From: Pseudoalteromonas ulvae UL12
GTDB taxonomy: Bacteria > Pseudomonadota > Gammaproteobacteria > Enterobacterales > Alteromonadaceae
Length of the DNA stretch: 64,000 bases
Assembly: GCF_014925405.1 (NCBI RefSeq)
Contig: NZ_AQHJ01000023.1
Span: 62,001-126,000 of the forward strand
Reading direction: 5' to 3'
Positions 28,415-37,384 of the stretch are shown in pieces (the first letter of the stretch is position 1; every line of letters starts with the position of its first letter). Under the pieces are notes generated by a model that saw nothing but the letters and a program-made list of their open reading frames with translations, ran no database searches and was not told the DNA's origin. The translations under genes and the position numbers were made by a program.

Positions 28415-29394
28415 TTAGAATTATTTAAATCTATTGCTCGTTTTGGTTTAAAAGAGCCTATCGCATTGACGATTGGCCGCCAATAGATCTCAGCAATCGA
28501 ATCGTGTTTGACATCATACTGGCCTATGCCAATTTCAATTTCTTTCACCTCTGATGCTTTAATTAACGTGCCACACATCCGATCCCAAATAGCCAATGCA
28601 GAACCTAAATTGGTATCAAAGTGAATAGGATTATTACTGTGATGGATTTGGTGCTGTGCAGGGCTAATCAACACCCCTTCCACTTTATTACCAAAACTAA
28701 ACCAGATATGAGAGTGGCGTAAATTAGCACCCAATACGTTAAATAAAAATACAAACACATTGGCTCCTAGCACATCAAACATACTTAATGTACCGCCAAA
28801 GAGATAATACCCAGCTCCCACAACACTGCCTTGCACTATGGCCATTCGACAAGCATAAAGATAACTTTCCACAGGGTGAGTGCGATAAATAGTGAAAGGA
28901 GTCAGCACTTTTGCTGAGTGATGCACCGCATGAAAATGCCAAAGAAAATCGATTTTATGTAAAGCTAAATGCAGTAAAAAACGCGTAAGATCATCAACAA
29001 TAAATAGAGCGAAAGTAAAAACAGCTATAATACTGGCTTTAGACCAAGCAAATGGGGTTATCGCTCCAAATAGCCACTCAAGCCCATCTGAAAAAAACAG
29101 TGCCACCGGCACCATAGTCAACACGATTGGTCCAAACAACAAGGTTTTAAGTAGTTTATTTAACAGCCAAAGTACGTAGTCTTGTTTGGCGCTGTTGTGG
29201 AGCCACACGCGTTTAGGAAAAACAAACTTCATAAACTGAGTGAACGTTCGCTCAGCTTTGTTTGAGGTGGCAGCTAAAAAAACCGGTATGGCCATCAGCC
29301 AGGCTGTTACCAAATACCCAATGAAAATACGTTTGTTTGCATCGGTGAAATAACTTGGCAAGGCTAAAATACTATTATTGAATACTTCAAGCAC
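28396..29394 (-). CDS. Sterol desaturase / fatty acid hydroxylase family protein
   Basis: 332-residue integral membrane diiron oxygenase. About four membrane segments. The histidine clusters typical of the superfamily are HLALHK, HFHAVHH and HQIHH. The bacterial members hydroxylate lipids, carotenoids or related compounds; the substrate here is unknown. It is the last gene of the minus-strand iron operon, 79 bases behind the FecA-like receptor. An enzyme that needs two iron atoms fits control by iron, but this link is inference. The C-terminal residues are encoded by the terminator stem. Confidence 0.88.
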   Translation of the reverse strand: MLEVFNNSILALPSYFTDANKRIFIGYLVTAWLMAIPVFLAATSNKAERTFTQFMKFVFPKRVWLHNSAKQDYVLWLLNKLLKTLLFGPIVLTMVPVALFFSDGLEWLFGAITPFAWSKASIIAVFTFALFIVDDLTRFLLHLALHKIDFLWHFHAVHHSAKVLTPFTIYRTHPVESYLYACRMAIVQGSVVGAGYYLFGGTLSMFDVLGANVFVFLFNVLGANLRHSHIWFSFGNKVEGVLISPAQHQIHHSNNPIHFDTNLGSALAIWDRMCGTLIKASEVKEIEIGIGQYDVKHDSIAEIYWRPIVNAIGSFKPKRAIDLNNSKYKKTP

Positions 29395-29473
29395 AGAGTT
29401 TCCTCTTTGATTTAGTCAGGCCATTAACTTGATAATTGTAAACAAGGTGCCGAAGCACCTTGTTGATAGACAA

Positions 29474-31669
29474 TTAGAACTGATATTTATACCCAATTGA
29501 AATTTGTCTTGGTTTACTCGGTCTCGCCCCATAAGGACGGCGACTGATAATATCTGCCTCATCGGTAATATTATCAACCTTGGCGTAAATACGACCATAT
29601 TGGCCAATATCATAACTCGCTGAGACATCAATCACAGTTGAAGCATCGGTTTTTACTCCCGATAACGCCACACCACGGCCCGCAGCTTCGTTCATCGCGC
29701 TAATGTATTTAAGCGCCATGTTAATACGCCAGACATCGCTGTCGATTCCCAAATTAAAGGTCGCTTGGTGAGTCGGTAAATACGGTAATTCATCACCTTT
29801 ACTCACCTCTCCCCATTGAGCAAAATCTGAGTTAAATGCTTCTTGGAATTCACTTTTCGTGTATGTGTAAACAACACTGTATGGAATTTCAATTTGCATA
29901 TTTAATGGATAACGTTGGCCAAATTGTGTTTCTAAACCATACACATTGACAGCGCCACCATTAAACTCAGTATCAAGTTGAGTATCATCGCCACAATTAG
30001 ACTGCGAACAACTTTCTTTAAGATTACTGTAATCATTAAAAAAGCTCACTACTTCAAACTGGGTAATCCCATCATTGAAACGTCCTCCGAATTCATAATT
30101 AACGCTCTTCTCTAACTCAATATCATCCCCTTGTTGTGGGCTCGATGGCACAAAACCTTGATGAACCCCAAACAACATGCCGGCCGAATCAGAGAACTGA
30201 TAAAAACCACTCACACCTGGCAACCAAATACGAGTTTCTTTATTTTGCCAGTCATCAAGGTTGGCTTTGTTATGGTAATGCATATCCATAAACTCACCAC
30301 GAACACCTGCTGTCACTGTGAGTTTATCTATAGTGACAGCATCTTCAATATACACAGCTAACGCATCAGTTTGTTCGACATTTTGCGTGGTATCGTAACG
30401 GCTATCAGCGATTTCTTGACTTATCCCTGCTTCCATTAAAAATACTTGTTCAAAATGTTTACGATCAATCTCATCTTCGTGATAACGAGCACCAAACGAC
30501 AATTTATGTTCAAAGTTAAAGGCGTTAAATCGCCAGGTACCATCAAGTTGAACACCCTTAGAGTAGTACTCTCTATCGTTAGTTCCCATTATCAAATTAT
30601 GACTTGTTTCGCCGCTGACCACAGAATCACGTGCACCAGTGATCACACCAAACTCAGTTTGGTAAGTTGTCGGATCAGCCAACACTTCAGACAAAGTCGC
30701 ATTTGTATTGGTGAGCTTATTCAGCTTTAACCAAGCACGTTCATAATCGTTGCGATAAATACGGCTGGTCAAACTAAACTGATCATTGCTCATGTTATGC
30801 GTAAACATTACTTGTTGGTGTTCAGTTTCCATCAAAGCCGGTTGGGTAGCCGCATAACGACGATAAGGCGTGGTAGCAAAGTCATCATCACTTAAACCCA
30901 AGTATGTTTCGTGAGATGTTTCATCCGCATAGGACAATTTGAGTTGGATATTTTGATCAAACCCAGCAGCATTGAATTGATAACGAATTTTGGCAAGTAG
31001 ATCATTTTTATCAAAGCCCGTATTGCCGCCGCCATCGAGTTCTTTAAAGCCATCGGCACCTAAATGCACCCCTTCGACTAAAAAGCTTAAGTCATCCACT
31101 GCATTGCCGTAATAACCATGCACTTTTTGATAACCATCTTGTCCAGTAGCCAGATCAATCCCACCCTCTTGCATATCTGGAACTTGACGCGTCACCATAT
31201 TTAACGTGCCTGCGACTGTCTGCGGGCCAAATTTAATTGCTGCAGGCCCTTTAAAGACCTCTACAGCAGTCATACGCGTGGTGACCGGAAAATAATAAGC
31301 CGCTGGTGCAGAATAAGGAGCTGGACCAATTAAGACACCATCTTCTAGAATCGTAATTTTTTTACTGCGCTCAGGAGTCACACCACGAAAACCGATGTTA
31401 GGGCGTAAGCCATAACCGTCTTCTTCACGAATGTTTACACCTGGAACAGACGATAAAATACGGTGGATATCATCGTATTCAAATTTTTCCAATTCGACTT
31501 CAGTCAATAAAGTCGCAGAGCCTGATTCGGTACGTAATCTGTCATGATGACTAATAATTTGGATATGCTCTAAATCAGAGCTGTTTACTTTAGCAGCCTC
31601 AGCTTGCGCATTGACTGAATGCGATGAAAATAACGCTGCGATACTGACCGCGAGTATTGATTTTTTCAT
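29474..31669 (-). CDS. FecA-like TonB-dependent siderophore/iron receptor
   Basis: 731-residue precursor with signal peptide (cleavage near VNA|QA), TonB-box-like start (LEHIQIISHHD), plug domain (about 50-165: LSSVPGVNIREEDGYGLRPNIGFRG, ILEDGVLIGPAPYSAPAAYYFP) and a 22-strand barrel ending in IGYKYQF. The plug resembles FecA (ferric dicitrate) receptors, without the N-terminal signalling domain used with ECF sigma factors. It lies in an operon with imelysin and DUF4856 lipoproteins behind a Fur box, supporting iron uptake. Confidence 0.9.
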   Translation of the reverse strand: MKKSILAVSIAALFSSHSVNAQAEAAKVNSSDLEHIQIISHHDRLRTESGSATLLTEVELEKFEYDDIHRILSSVPGVNIREEDGYGLRPNIGFRGVTPERSKKITILEDGVLIGPAPYSAPAAYYFPVTTRMTAVEVFKGPAAIKFGPQTVAGTLNMVTRQVPDMQEGGIDLATGQDGYQKVHGYYGNAVDDLSFLVEGVHLGADGFKELDGGGNTGFDKNDLLAKIRYQFNAAGFDQNIQLKLSYADETSHETYLGLSDDDFATTPYRRYAATQPALMETEHQQVMFTHNMSNDQFSLTSRIYRNDYERAWLKLNKLTNTNATLSEVLADPTTYQTEFGVITGARDSVVSGETSHNLIMGTNDREYYSKGVQLDGTWRFNAFNFEHKLSFGARYHEDEIDRKHFEQVFLMEAGISQEIADSRYDTTQNVEQTDALAVYIEDAVTIDKLTVTAGVRGEFMDMHYHNKANLDDWQNKETRIWLPGVSGFYQFSDSAGMLFGVHQGFVPSSPQQGDDIELEKSVNYEFGGRFNDGITQFEVVSFFNDYSNLKESCSQSNCGDDTQLDTEFNGGAVNVYGLETQFGQRYPLNMQIEIPYSVVYTYTKSEFQEAFNSDFAQWGEVSKGDELPYLPTHQATFNLGIDSDVWRINMALKYISAMNEAAGRGVALSGVKTDASTVIDVSASYDIGQYGRIYAKVDNITDEADIISRRPYGARPSKPRQISIGYKYQF

Positions 31670-31678
31670 TGTGATCCC

Positions 31679-32965
31679 TTAATCGTTATCGCCAGCTGAC
31701 GTTTTTGGTAACTCCAGCGCTAATTTATTGATGAAATCATTTTTCAATTGATCGGTAATCACTTTAACTTGATCATGGGTGTCTACCACCTTGTCATTTT
31801 CATCGATTAAGGCTTGTTGTAAATCACCATTAATATTGGTCACTGCAGCTTTGGCATTCGCAATGCCTAAAATCATCGCTTCTTTAACCTGCGAGCCATT
31901 TTCTTGGTCGAGGAAATCATCAAAACCGGTTGTATTCTCTGTATTGACACCTTGGCCTAAAAACAGCTGCTCAAATGCGCTGATATTAGCGCTAATATAC
32001 GCCAGTGAAACATTTGCGATTCCCGATTCAACATCTTGTGGACAAGCTACTTTGCCACATGAGTTGGTAAATTGTCCTAAGCCTAATGGCACTGCTAATT
32101 TGTTGTCTTTGACTTCTTCTGTTAAGTAAAAAAGTGCATCAGAGATCACATTGACCGCCAGGTGGGCTGACTCAAATTGGCTGCCAGGCTCCCCAGCTGT
32201 TTTTAATGCTTTAGCATAACCATTGTCGGCATTCCAAGTATTGACTAAGACAGTGGCGTTATCGTGTAAATCTTTGGCCACTTCCACTGCAAATTGGCAA
32301 CGGGCCACTTTGCGTGATTGCTCTGGGCGCATATCCCAATCGGCTAACGCATCATTGGCCACTGAACAATTGTGGGCTAAATTTTGGTTGAAAAGTAAAT
32401 GCTCTAAGCTAATTAAACCACGACGGTTTGCCGTGCGATCTTTAATATCAAACGGTTTATTTGGATCTAAATTGATAAGCCCATCTTCAAAATACGCCAC
32501 ATCTTGGTCTATGCCACATAAACTTTTTGATGGCCAAGAATAAATGACATTGCGCAATTGCTTGTCGTTTTCGACTAGCGGACCCACTTGCATCAATTCC
32601 GCATGTTGCCAAATTTGTGCTAAATCACGCCACGATTGTGTCGCTTCAACATAGGCTTCATCACGCTGGGCTTCAACAGCTTCACCCGCGAGTACTTGCT
32701 GCTCTAAACCACAATAGGCCGACACTGCAGCAATGTTTTGCTCACTTTGAGTTTGAAATGCATTAAATGTCGGTGTAATAACGTTATCGACAAGATTAGT
32801 TAAGAGTGCGCGTTCATCAAACGTTGTGCCACCTTGGCCTGGATCAGGTTGATTACCACCAAAATCTGGGCCGCTGGTGCTAGACGTACTTTCACCACAT
32901 CCCGTTAAAATAACGCTTAGCGCACAAGCGATAGCCAGTGGTTTCATTTTTCGAGAAAACAGCAT
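31679..32965 (-). CDS. Imelysin family lipoprotein
   Basis: Periplasmic or outer-membrane lipoprotein of the imelysin (IrpA/ICMP-like) group, a family linked to iron uptake. 428 residues; lipobox ILTGC (Cys23). The helical bundle includes WRDLAQIWQHAELMQVGP and the GLISLEHLLFN segment, where imelysins carry GxHxxE; here His is replaced by Ile-Ser-Leu before EH, so the metal-binding motif is not canonical. I choose the ATG at 32965 because AGGA lies six bases upstream; the ATG two codons earlier overlaps that sequence. The FecA-like gene starts nine bases after the stop. Confidence 0.88.
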   Translation of the reverse strand: MLFSRKMKPLAIACALSVILTGCGESTSSTSGPDFGGNQPDPGQGGTTFDERALLTNLVDNVITPTFNAFQTQSEQNIAAVSAYCGLEQQVLAGEAVEAQRDEAYVEATQSWRDLAQIWQHAELMQVGPLVENDKQLRNVIYSWPSKSLCGIDQDVAYFEDGLINLDPNKPFDIKDRTANRRGLISLEHLLFNQNLAHNCSVANDALADWDMRPEQSRKVARCQFAVEVAKDLHDNATVLVNTWNADNGYAKALKTAGEPGSQFESAHLAVNVISDALFYLTEEVKDNKLAVPLGLGQFTNSCGKVACPQDVESGIANVSLAYISANISAFEQLFLGQGVNTENTTGFDDFLDQENGSQVKEAMILGIANAKAAVTNINGDLQQALIDENDKVVDTHDQVKVITDQLKNDFINKLALELPKTSAGDND

Positions 32966-33052
32966 CGTCATTCCTAAAGTTTTGAATCATAAATTACAAC
33001 AAAAGGTTAGCACCCGAAAGTACTAACCTTTTTTCGATAGATTAATTACCCA

Positions 33053-34795
33053 TTACCAATCAGCGACAGTGTCGGCATCAAAGTTATACGCCGCTTGAAG
33101 AATATCTCGGGCTTTAATTAAATCCGCAGCATAGGCATCCACAGCTGATGCATCTAAAACAGGTGCATCTTTAAACAATGTGTGCAAACTAACAAAGTCA
33201 GCATTCGCAGCCGTCGCTGAATGAGCAAACGGTGAGTATGGGCTAAATTGTAAGTTCAATGCAAAGCCTTTCATTTCACCCCAATGTTTTGCATAAGTAG
33301 CGAACTGATCAGCAGTAAACTCACCCGTTTTAATAACCGCTAAATCAGCAATGCTGTCATTGATATAATGAATAACAGTTGCTGCAATGGCTTTTTCCCA
33401 ACCTAATGACGCAGCTTTAGCATGCGCTTTTAATTGCGTCATTTGCTCATCAGATAAAGGCGTGCCAACCACGTCAGCTAAAATTTTACGCCCTGCAATA
33501 AAGTGAGTCATTGCTTCTGCAGTTAGATCGATTGGGTTGGTTGCACCTAAATCACGTTTTGCCGCGTTTGATGAGTTACCCCAAACAAATTCTGCACCTA
33601 AATCAATGGTACCATTGCTGTTGATATCGTTTTTACCTTGGAATTCATCACGGCCGCCTTTGATCGCAATTTCTTTATCTGAATATTCAAGATAATTACG
33701 AGACGCTCCGAAATAACCAAAACCTTCATCAAATTGGTGTGCAAGTTTAGTGTACGCTTTTGTGCCATCTTGCACATTGTCTGAATTTAGACCTTCTTCA
33801 AGATAATCATCAGTACCTTGTGAAAACATCACTGCACCGAGAGTGTGCTTTTGAACCAATTGCACTAAATCTAAGCCTTCAGGGGTAATGTGTACAGGAA
33901 TAACAACGTCAGTACCAACAACTTTATTCGCTTCACCGCTGTTAACTTTCGCTACTTGCGCTACAAATAAATCTAAAAGGTGCTTAATTAAACCCTCAGG
34001 AGTCGCCGCTTGAGTACCAAAATCAGACCAACCAACAAAGCTGCCGGCTGCTAACCAATCTTTATACATTTTCGAACCGTCATTACCAGCCACTTTACCG
34101 CTTAATTCTTTGCCTGAACCAGAGATATCAGCAAATGTTTTTTGCTCAAAGTTAGTTAAATCACCTAAGAAAGTCATGTTTGATTCTGAGATGGCAGCAT
34201 AATCGCCCCATAAAGCATTTAACTGCGCACTGACTTGTTCAGGCGTATAGCTAGCGACATCAGATGAAACGGTACTCATGTACTCTTTAATTTCAGCCGA
34301 TAAAGCGTGACGAGCAATTTGACCTGTGTAAGAGACTGACGAACCATCTGTAAATGTTGATGCAAACTCATACACATTCACACCGTTTTGCGCATCTAAA
34401 TCAACAACATTAATTGTTAATGTATCTGTAAACGTTAACCCACCGGCATCAGTCACGGTAACTTCAACATCCACTGTCGCAGCATCTTCAAAATTAAGCG
34501 CTAAATTCTCTTTTAATGACAATACGCCATCAGTGATCGTAAAACGAACGTCATTGGTAGTAAAAACTAAACCTGAAGTTGAGTCATCGGTTGCAGATAA
34601 TTGACCAACCACTGCACCCAACATATCTTCAGAAAAATCAGAAGATACAGTCAAAGCGATTGCTGTTGGTGCTTGATTCGTAGGAGTGACTGGAGGAGTA
34701 ACTGGATCTTTTTTATCGCTTGAACCACCACAACCGGTTAAACCTAACGTTGCAGCAAGAACTGCTGAGGCCAATAAGCTTTTACGTAACATCAT
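33053..34795 (-). CDS. DUF4856 domain lipoprotein
   Basis: 580-residue exported lipoprotein: LTGCGG lipobox (Cys22), a Pro/Thr-rich linker, a cadherin-like repeat (about 40-130, with QAPTAIALT and FTDTLTINVVDLD), then a large DUF4856 domain (about 140-580) with YEF, GYFGASRNY and DINSNGTIDLG segments. DUF4856 proteins are often encoded next to imelysins and TonB receptors; their role is unknown but probably metal-related. It is the first gene of the operon, with AGGA before the ATG and the Fur box about 70 bases upstream. Confidence 0.86.
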   Translation of the reverse strand: MMLRKSLLASAVLAATLGLTGCGGSSDKKDPVTPPVTPTNQAPTAIALTVSSDFSEDMLGAVVGQLSATDDSTSGLVFTTNDVRFTITDGVLSLKENLALNFEDAATVDVEVTVTDAGGLTFTDTLTINVVDLDAQNGVNVYEFASTFTDGSSVSYTGQIARHALSAEIKEYMSTVSSDVASYTPEQVSAQLNALWGDYAAISESNMTFLGDLTNFEQKTFADISGSGKELSGKVAGNDGSKMYKDWLAAGSFVGWSDFGTQAATPEGLIKHLLDLFVAQVAKVNSGEANKVVGTDVVIPVHITPEGLDLVQLVQKHTLGAVMFSQGTDDYLEEGLNSDNVQDGTKAYTKLAHQFDEGFGYFGASRNYLEYSDKEIAIKGGRDEFQGKNDINSNGTIDLGAEFVWGNSSNAAKRDLGATNPIDLTAEAMTHFIAGRKILADVVGTPLSDEQMTQLKAHAKAASLGWEKAIAATVIHYINDSIADLAVIKTGEFTADQFATYAKHWGEMKGFALNLQFSPYSPFAHSATAANADFVSLHTLFKDAPVLDASAVDAYAADLIKARDILQAAYNFDADTVADW

Positions 34796-34862
34796 CTGAC
34801 TATCCTTTTATAAAATAACTGGTTAGAACTTTTTATTGAGCCAGATTATATAGATATACCAA

Positions 34863-34877
34863 TGAGAATCAATATCA
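34863..34877 (-). promoter_or_regulatory. Fur box upstream of the DUF4856-imelysin-FecA operon
   Basis: On the minus strand TGATATTGATTCTCA matches the Fur 7-1-7 core TGATAATNATTATCA at 13 of 15 positions, with AA upstream and TT downstream extending the A/T-rich frame. It lies 68-82 bases before the DUF4856 ATG, so Fur would repress the whole operon when iron is plentiful. Confidence 0.75.
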
Positions 34878-35056
34878 TTTACCTTGCTTTTTAGAGTTAA
34901 AACCATTGAAATATTGGATTATCAAGCTAACCGTTTGATTTGTATTGACAATAAAAGTAGAAATAAAATTTACAAACGTCAAGAAAAATGAAATTCACGC
35001 AACAAACCTAAAAAATATTTAAAATTCAGATAAATACTAGTTAACTTGTGCTCAGC

Positions 35057-36301
35057 TTAGTGACCATTAAGGGGGAGTTCGATCACAAATGAGGCACCTT
35101 TGAGTGATCCTTGTTGCAAATAAAGACGCCCATGATGCCAATCAACAATCTTGCTGACGATTGCTAAACCGAGTCCAAACCCACCTTTTTGTTTGTCTCG
35201 ACTTTTATCTAACCGAATAAAAGGTTTAAACACCTGCTCCCAGTCTTGCTGATTAATCCCTGAGCCATCATCACTCACAATAAGCTTTATATGATCAGAT
35301 TGCTGATTAATCTCAACTTGAACACAGCTTTGAGCATATTTTATTGCATTACCAATTAAGTTTTGCAGTACCCGTGTCATAAAATGTGCATCACAACGAT
35401 AAAACACCGACTCAGTTTGCATTAACTGCAAAGACAATCCGTGGTTAAGTTGTAATTTTTCCATCGTTTGCCCTGCAAGCTCAGTTAAATTGACCTCAGT
35501 CAAATTCAGCGCTGGGGTTTCACGATCCATCTTGGCAAAGTTCAGCATTTCAGTCACCAATGCCTCGAGCTCGCTAATATCTCTGGTCATGCCATCTATG
35601 TAATTATATTGCTCCTCATTGAGTGGGTACTCTTCTAGCATTGCAATGGCGAACTTTAAACGCGCTAAAGGCGTGCGAAACTCATGAGAAACGGCTGACG
35701 TTAATTCTTTTTGCGAACTCAAGAGCTGTTTTATACGGCTCTGTAAGGCTCGTAACACATCGGTAATAGGTAACAAAGCCGAGCTATACCCAGAGGCAAA
35801 TTCTGCACTTTCTGGGGCCACCATATTATCGCAAGCATGGCGCAGCTTGTTAAAATCTCGCAGTAACCACAGGCTCCAGAGTCCAATAGGCAAGCCGATT
35901 AACAGCAACATCACTAAATATGGCCAACTCGAATCAAAATTAGGAGTCACTATGTCTATCGGGCCTAATTGTAATAATTGCTGCTGTGGGAGTTGAAAGT
36001 ACCAACTTGCCTGTTGCTGCTGATTAAACAACAACACCGCTTCGCCACGGGCTAATTGCGCCTGCTGTTCTGGCAAAAAGGCAATCTCATTAATCTGGAA
36101 AATCGCACTGGGGTAATGCTGCTGAACTTGTTGTAAACCATCTGGGTAGGTGAGCAATAAAGCAATACTGTGGGTAAATTCGGGGTGCAGCATCAGTGCT
36201 TGCTCCCCTTCTTTGTGAGGCCAAAACTTTTCGACCACTCCACTGAGTAATAACACTGACACTATGATGTATAAATATAAGCTGCCAAACAGTTTACCCA
36301 T
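35057..36301 (-). CDS. RstB-like sensor histidine kinase (module 2)
   Basis: 414 residues. First membrane segment (about 5-23), periplasmic domain of about 105 residues rich in Gln (QQQQASWYFQLPQQQLLQL), second segment (about 127-147), HAMP, dimerisation domain with SAVSHEFRTP (phospho-acceptor His206) and HATPase_c with NLIGNAIKYA, DDGSGI and GFGLGLAI. The N-terminal MGKLFGSLYLYIIVSVLL resembles E. coli RstB. The start is three bases after the regulator stop, the same spacing as in module 1. Confidence 0.92.
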   Translation of the reverse strand: MGKLFGSLYLYIIVSVLLLSGVVEKFWPHKEGEQALMLHPEFTHSIALLLTYPDGLQQVQQHYPSAIFQINEIAFLPEQQAQLARGEAVLLFNQQQQASWYFQLPQQQLLQLGPIDIVTPNFDSSWPYLVMLLLIGLPIGLWSLWLLRDFNKLRHACDNMVAPESAEFASGYSSALLPITDVLRALQSRIKQLLSSQKELTSAVSHEFRTPLARLKFAIAMLEEYPLNEEQYNYIDGMTRDISELEALVTEMLNFAKMDRETPALNLTEVNLTELAGQTMEKLQLNHGLSLQLMQTESVFYRCDAHFMTRVLQNLIGNAIKYAQSCVQVEINQQSDHIKLIVSDDGSGINQQDWEQVFKPFIRLDKSRDKQKGGFGLGLAIVSKIVDWHHGRLYLQQGSLKGASFVIELPLNGH

Positions 36302-36304
36302 GAA

Positions 36305-36991
36305 TTATTCCCATGCATCTGAGACAAACAAATACCCTTGCCCCCACACAGTTTTGATTCGATACGGGCGAGCTGTATTATCGATTAATTTTTTTCTTAA
36401 TCGAGAAATACGTACATCAACGGTTCTGTCTAGGCCATCGTATTCGCGCCCAATCATTTTTTGATGAACATAATCTCGGTTAAGGACTTCTCCAGCATTT
36501 GAAGCCAATAACCATAATAATTCAAACTCATGCGAAGTTAAGATAACTTCTTGCTGGTGTAAAAATACTTGCCGACTGGTTTTATCAATGCGTAATTGCC
36601 CAAACACTAGTTCTTCACTGACTTTTACTGGTTGCTGACGCCTTAATACGGCATTAATGCGAGCAAGTAACACCCGCGGCTCAACAGGTTTAATTACGTA
36701 ATCATCCGCACCAAACTCTAAACCAACAACCTGATCAAAATCTTCTCCTTTGGCTGTTAACATTAAAATAGGCACGTTAAATCTATCTCTCACTTCACGA
36801 CACACAGTAAAACCGTCTTTTCCTGGTAGCATGACATCTAAAATAATTAAATCAGGCATACGTTTATGCAGTGCAGCCATCACATCATCACCGTTAGCGA
36901 TGGTCGCAACTGAAAAGCCATTATGAACTAAATACTCTTTGGTCAACTGTTGAAGTGCTAAGTCGTCTTCAACTAATAATATATGCGCCAT
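36305..36991 (-). CDS. RstA-like OmpR-family response regulator (module 2)
   Basis: 228 residues: receiver (EDD at 8-10, phospho-acceptor Asp52, Lys in VIKPVEPR near 104) and winged-helix domain with EYDGLDRTVDVRISRLRKK and TVWGQGYLF. I use the ATG at 36991, preceded by AGGGAT, rather than the longer frame that starts inside the DUF3019 gene. It pairs with the kinase just downstream. Confidence 0.92.
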   Translation of the reverse strand: MAHILLVEDDLALQQLTKEYLVHNGFSVATIANGDDVMAALHKRMPDLIILDVMLPGKDGFTVCREVRDRFNVPILMLTAKGEDFDQVVGLEFGADDYVIKPVEPRVLLARINAVLRRQQPVKVSEELVFGQLRIDKTSRQVFLHQQEVILTSHEFELLWLLASNAGEVLNRDYVHQKMIGREYDGLDRTVDVRISRLRKKLIDNTARPYRIKTVWGQGYLFVSDAWE

Positions 36992-37005
36992 AAGATCCCT
37001 ATCTA

Positions 37006-37374
37006 TTAAAAAAAGCTCCAAGGAGAGCGCAGTCTTCGCCTTTGAGGCTTTAGTTGACTGTTTTGCACTTGTGCTTTTACTTTATCAAGCACGACCCCTT
37101 GCTTTGTTCTTGATAACAAATATACGGTATCAAACTGAATGCTCGCTTTATGATGGTAATTTATTTCTCGTTCTTGCCAACATTGAATGACTTTGTCGTT
37201 TTCAAACAGGCACACTTCATCGCTGCTCTGCTGTATCAACTGAACAAAAACACTGACATCACAATAAGGTGCGGTGTTATTAACAGCACAAATTTTGGGT
37301 GTCACGACTAATTTTTCAGGGTTAGTGCTGGCCTCTGAAGCTGGACATATCAGGCTGAGTACCACAGCAACCAC
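37006..37374 (-). CDS. DUF3019 family periplasmic protein (module 2), start codon uncertain
   Basis: 122 residues from a GTG at 37374. Four cysteines (KICAV, PYCDV, EVCLF, IQCW) and a basic C-terminal tail (RRRLRSPWSFF) match the module 1 paralogue. From the GTG the signal peptide lacks its usual basic residue and there is no Shine-Dalgarno sequence. Aligning with the paralogue (MYFRLLLV...) places the true start seven codons upstream at ATA, 37393-37395 (IFFRTLIV...), where AGGA lies at 37403-37406 with seven-base spacing and the overlap with the MipA stop is 11 bases, exactly as in module 1. Non-ATG initiation is therefore likely. Confidence 0.75.
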   Translation of the reverse strand: MVAVVLSLICPASEASTNPEKLVVTPKICAVNNTAPYCDVSVFVQLIQQSSDEVCLFENDKVIQCWQEREINYHHKASIQFDTVYLLSRTKQGVVLDKVKAQVQNSQLKPQRRRLRSPWSFF

Positions 37375-37384
37375 AATCAGGGTT

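Noticed and set aside
30446..30730. A 94-codon frame antisense to the FecA-like receptor
   Set aside because: No ribosome-binding site and no family resemblance; it arises from the codon bias of the real gene.
29474..31669. FecIR-type signalling by the FecA-like receptor
   Set aside because: The mature protein has no N-terminal signalling domain and there is no ECF sigma or anti-sigma gene nearby.
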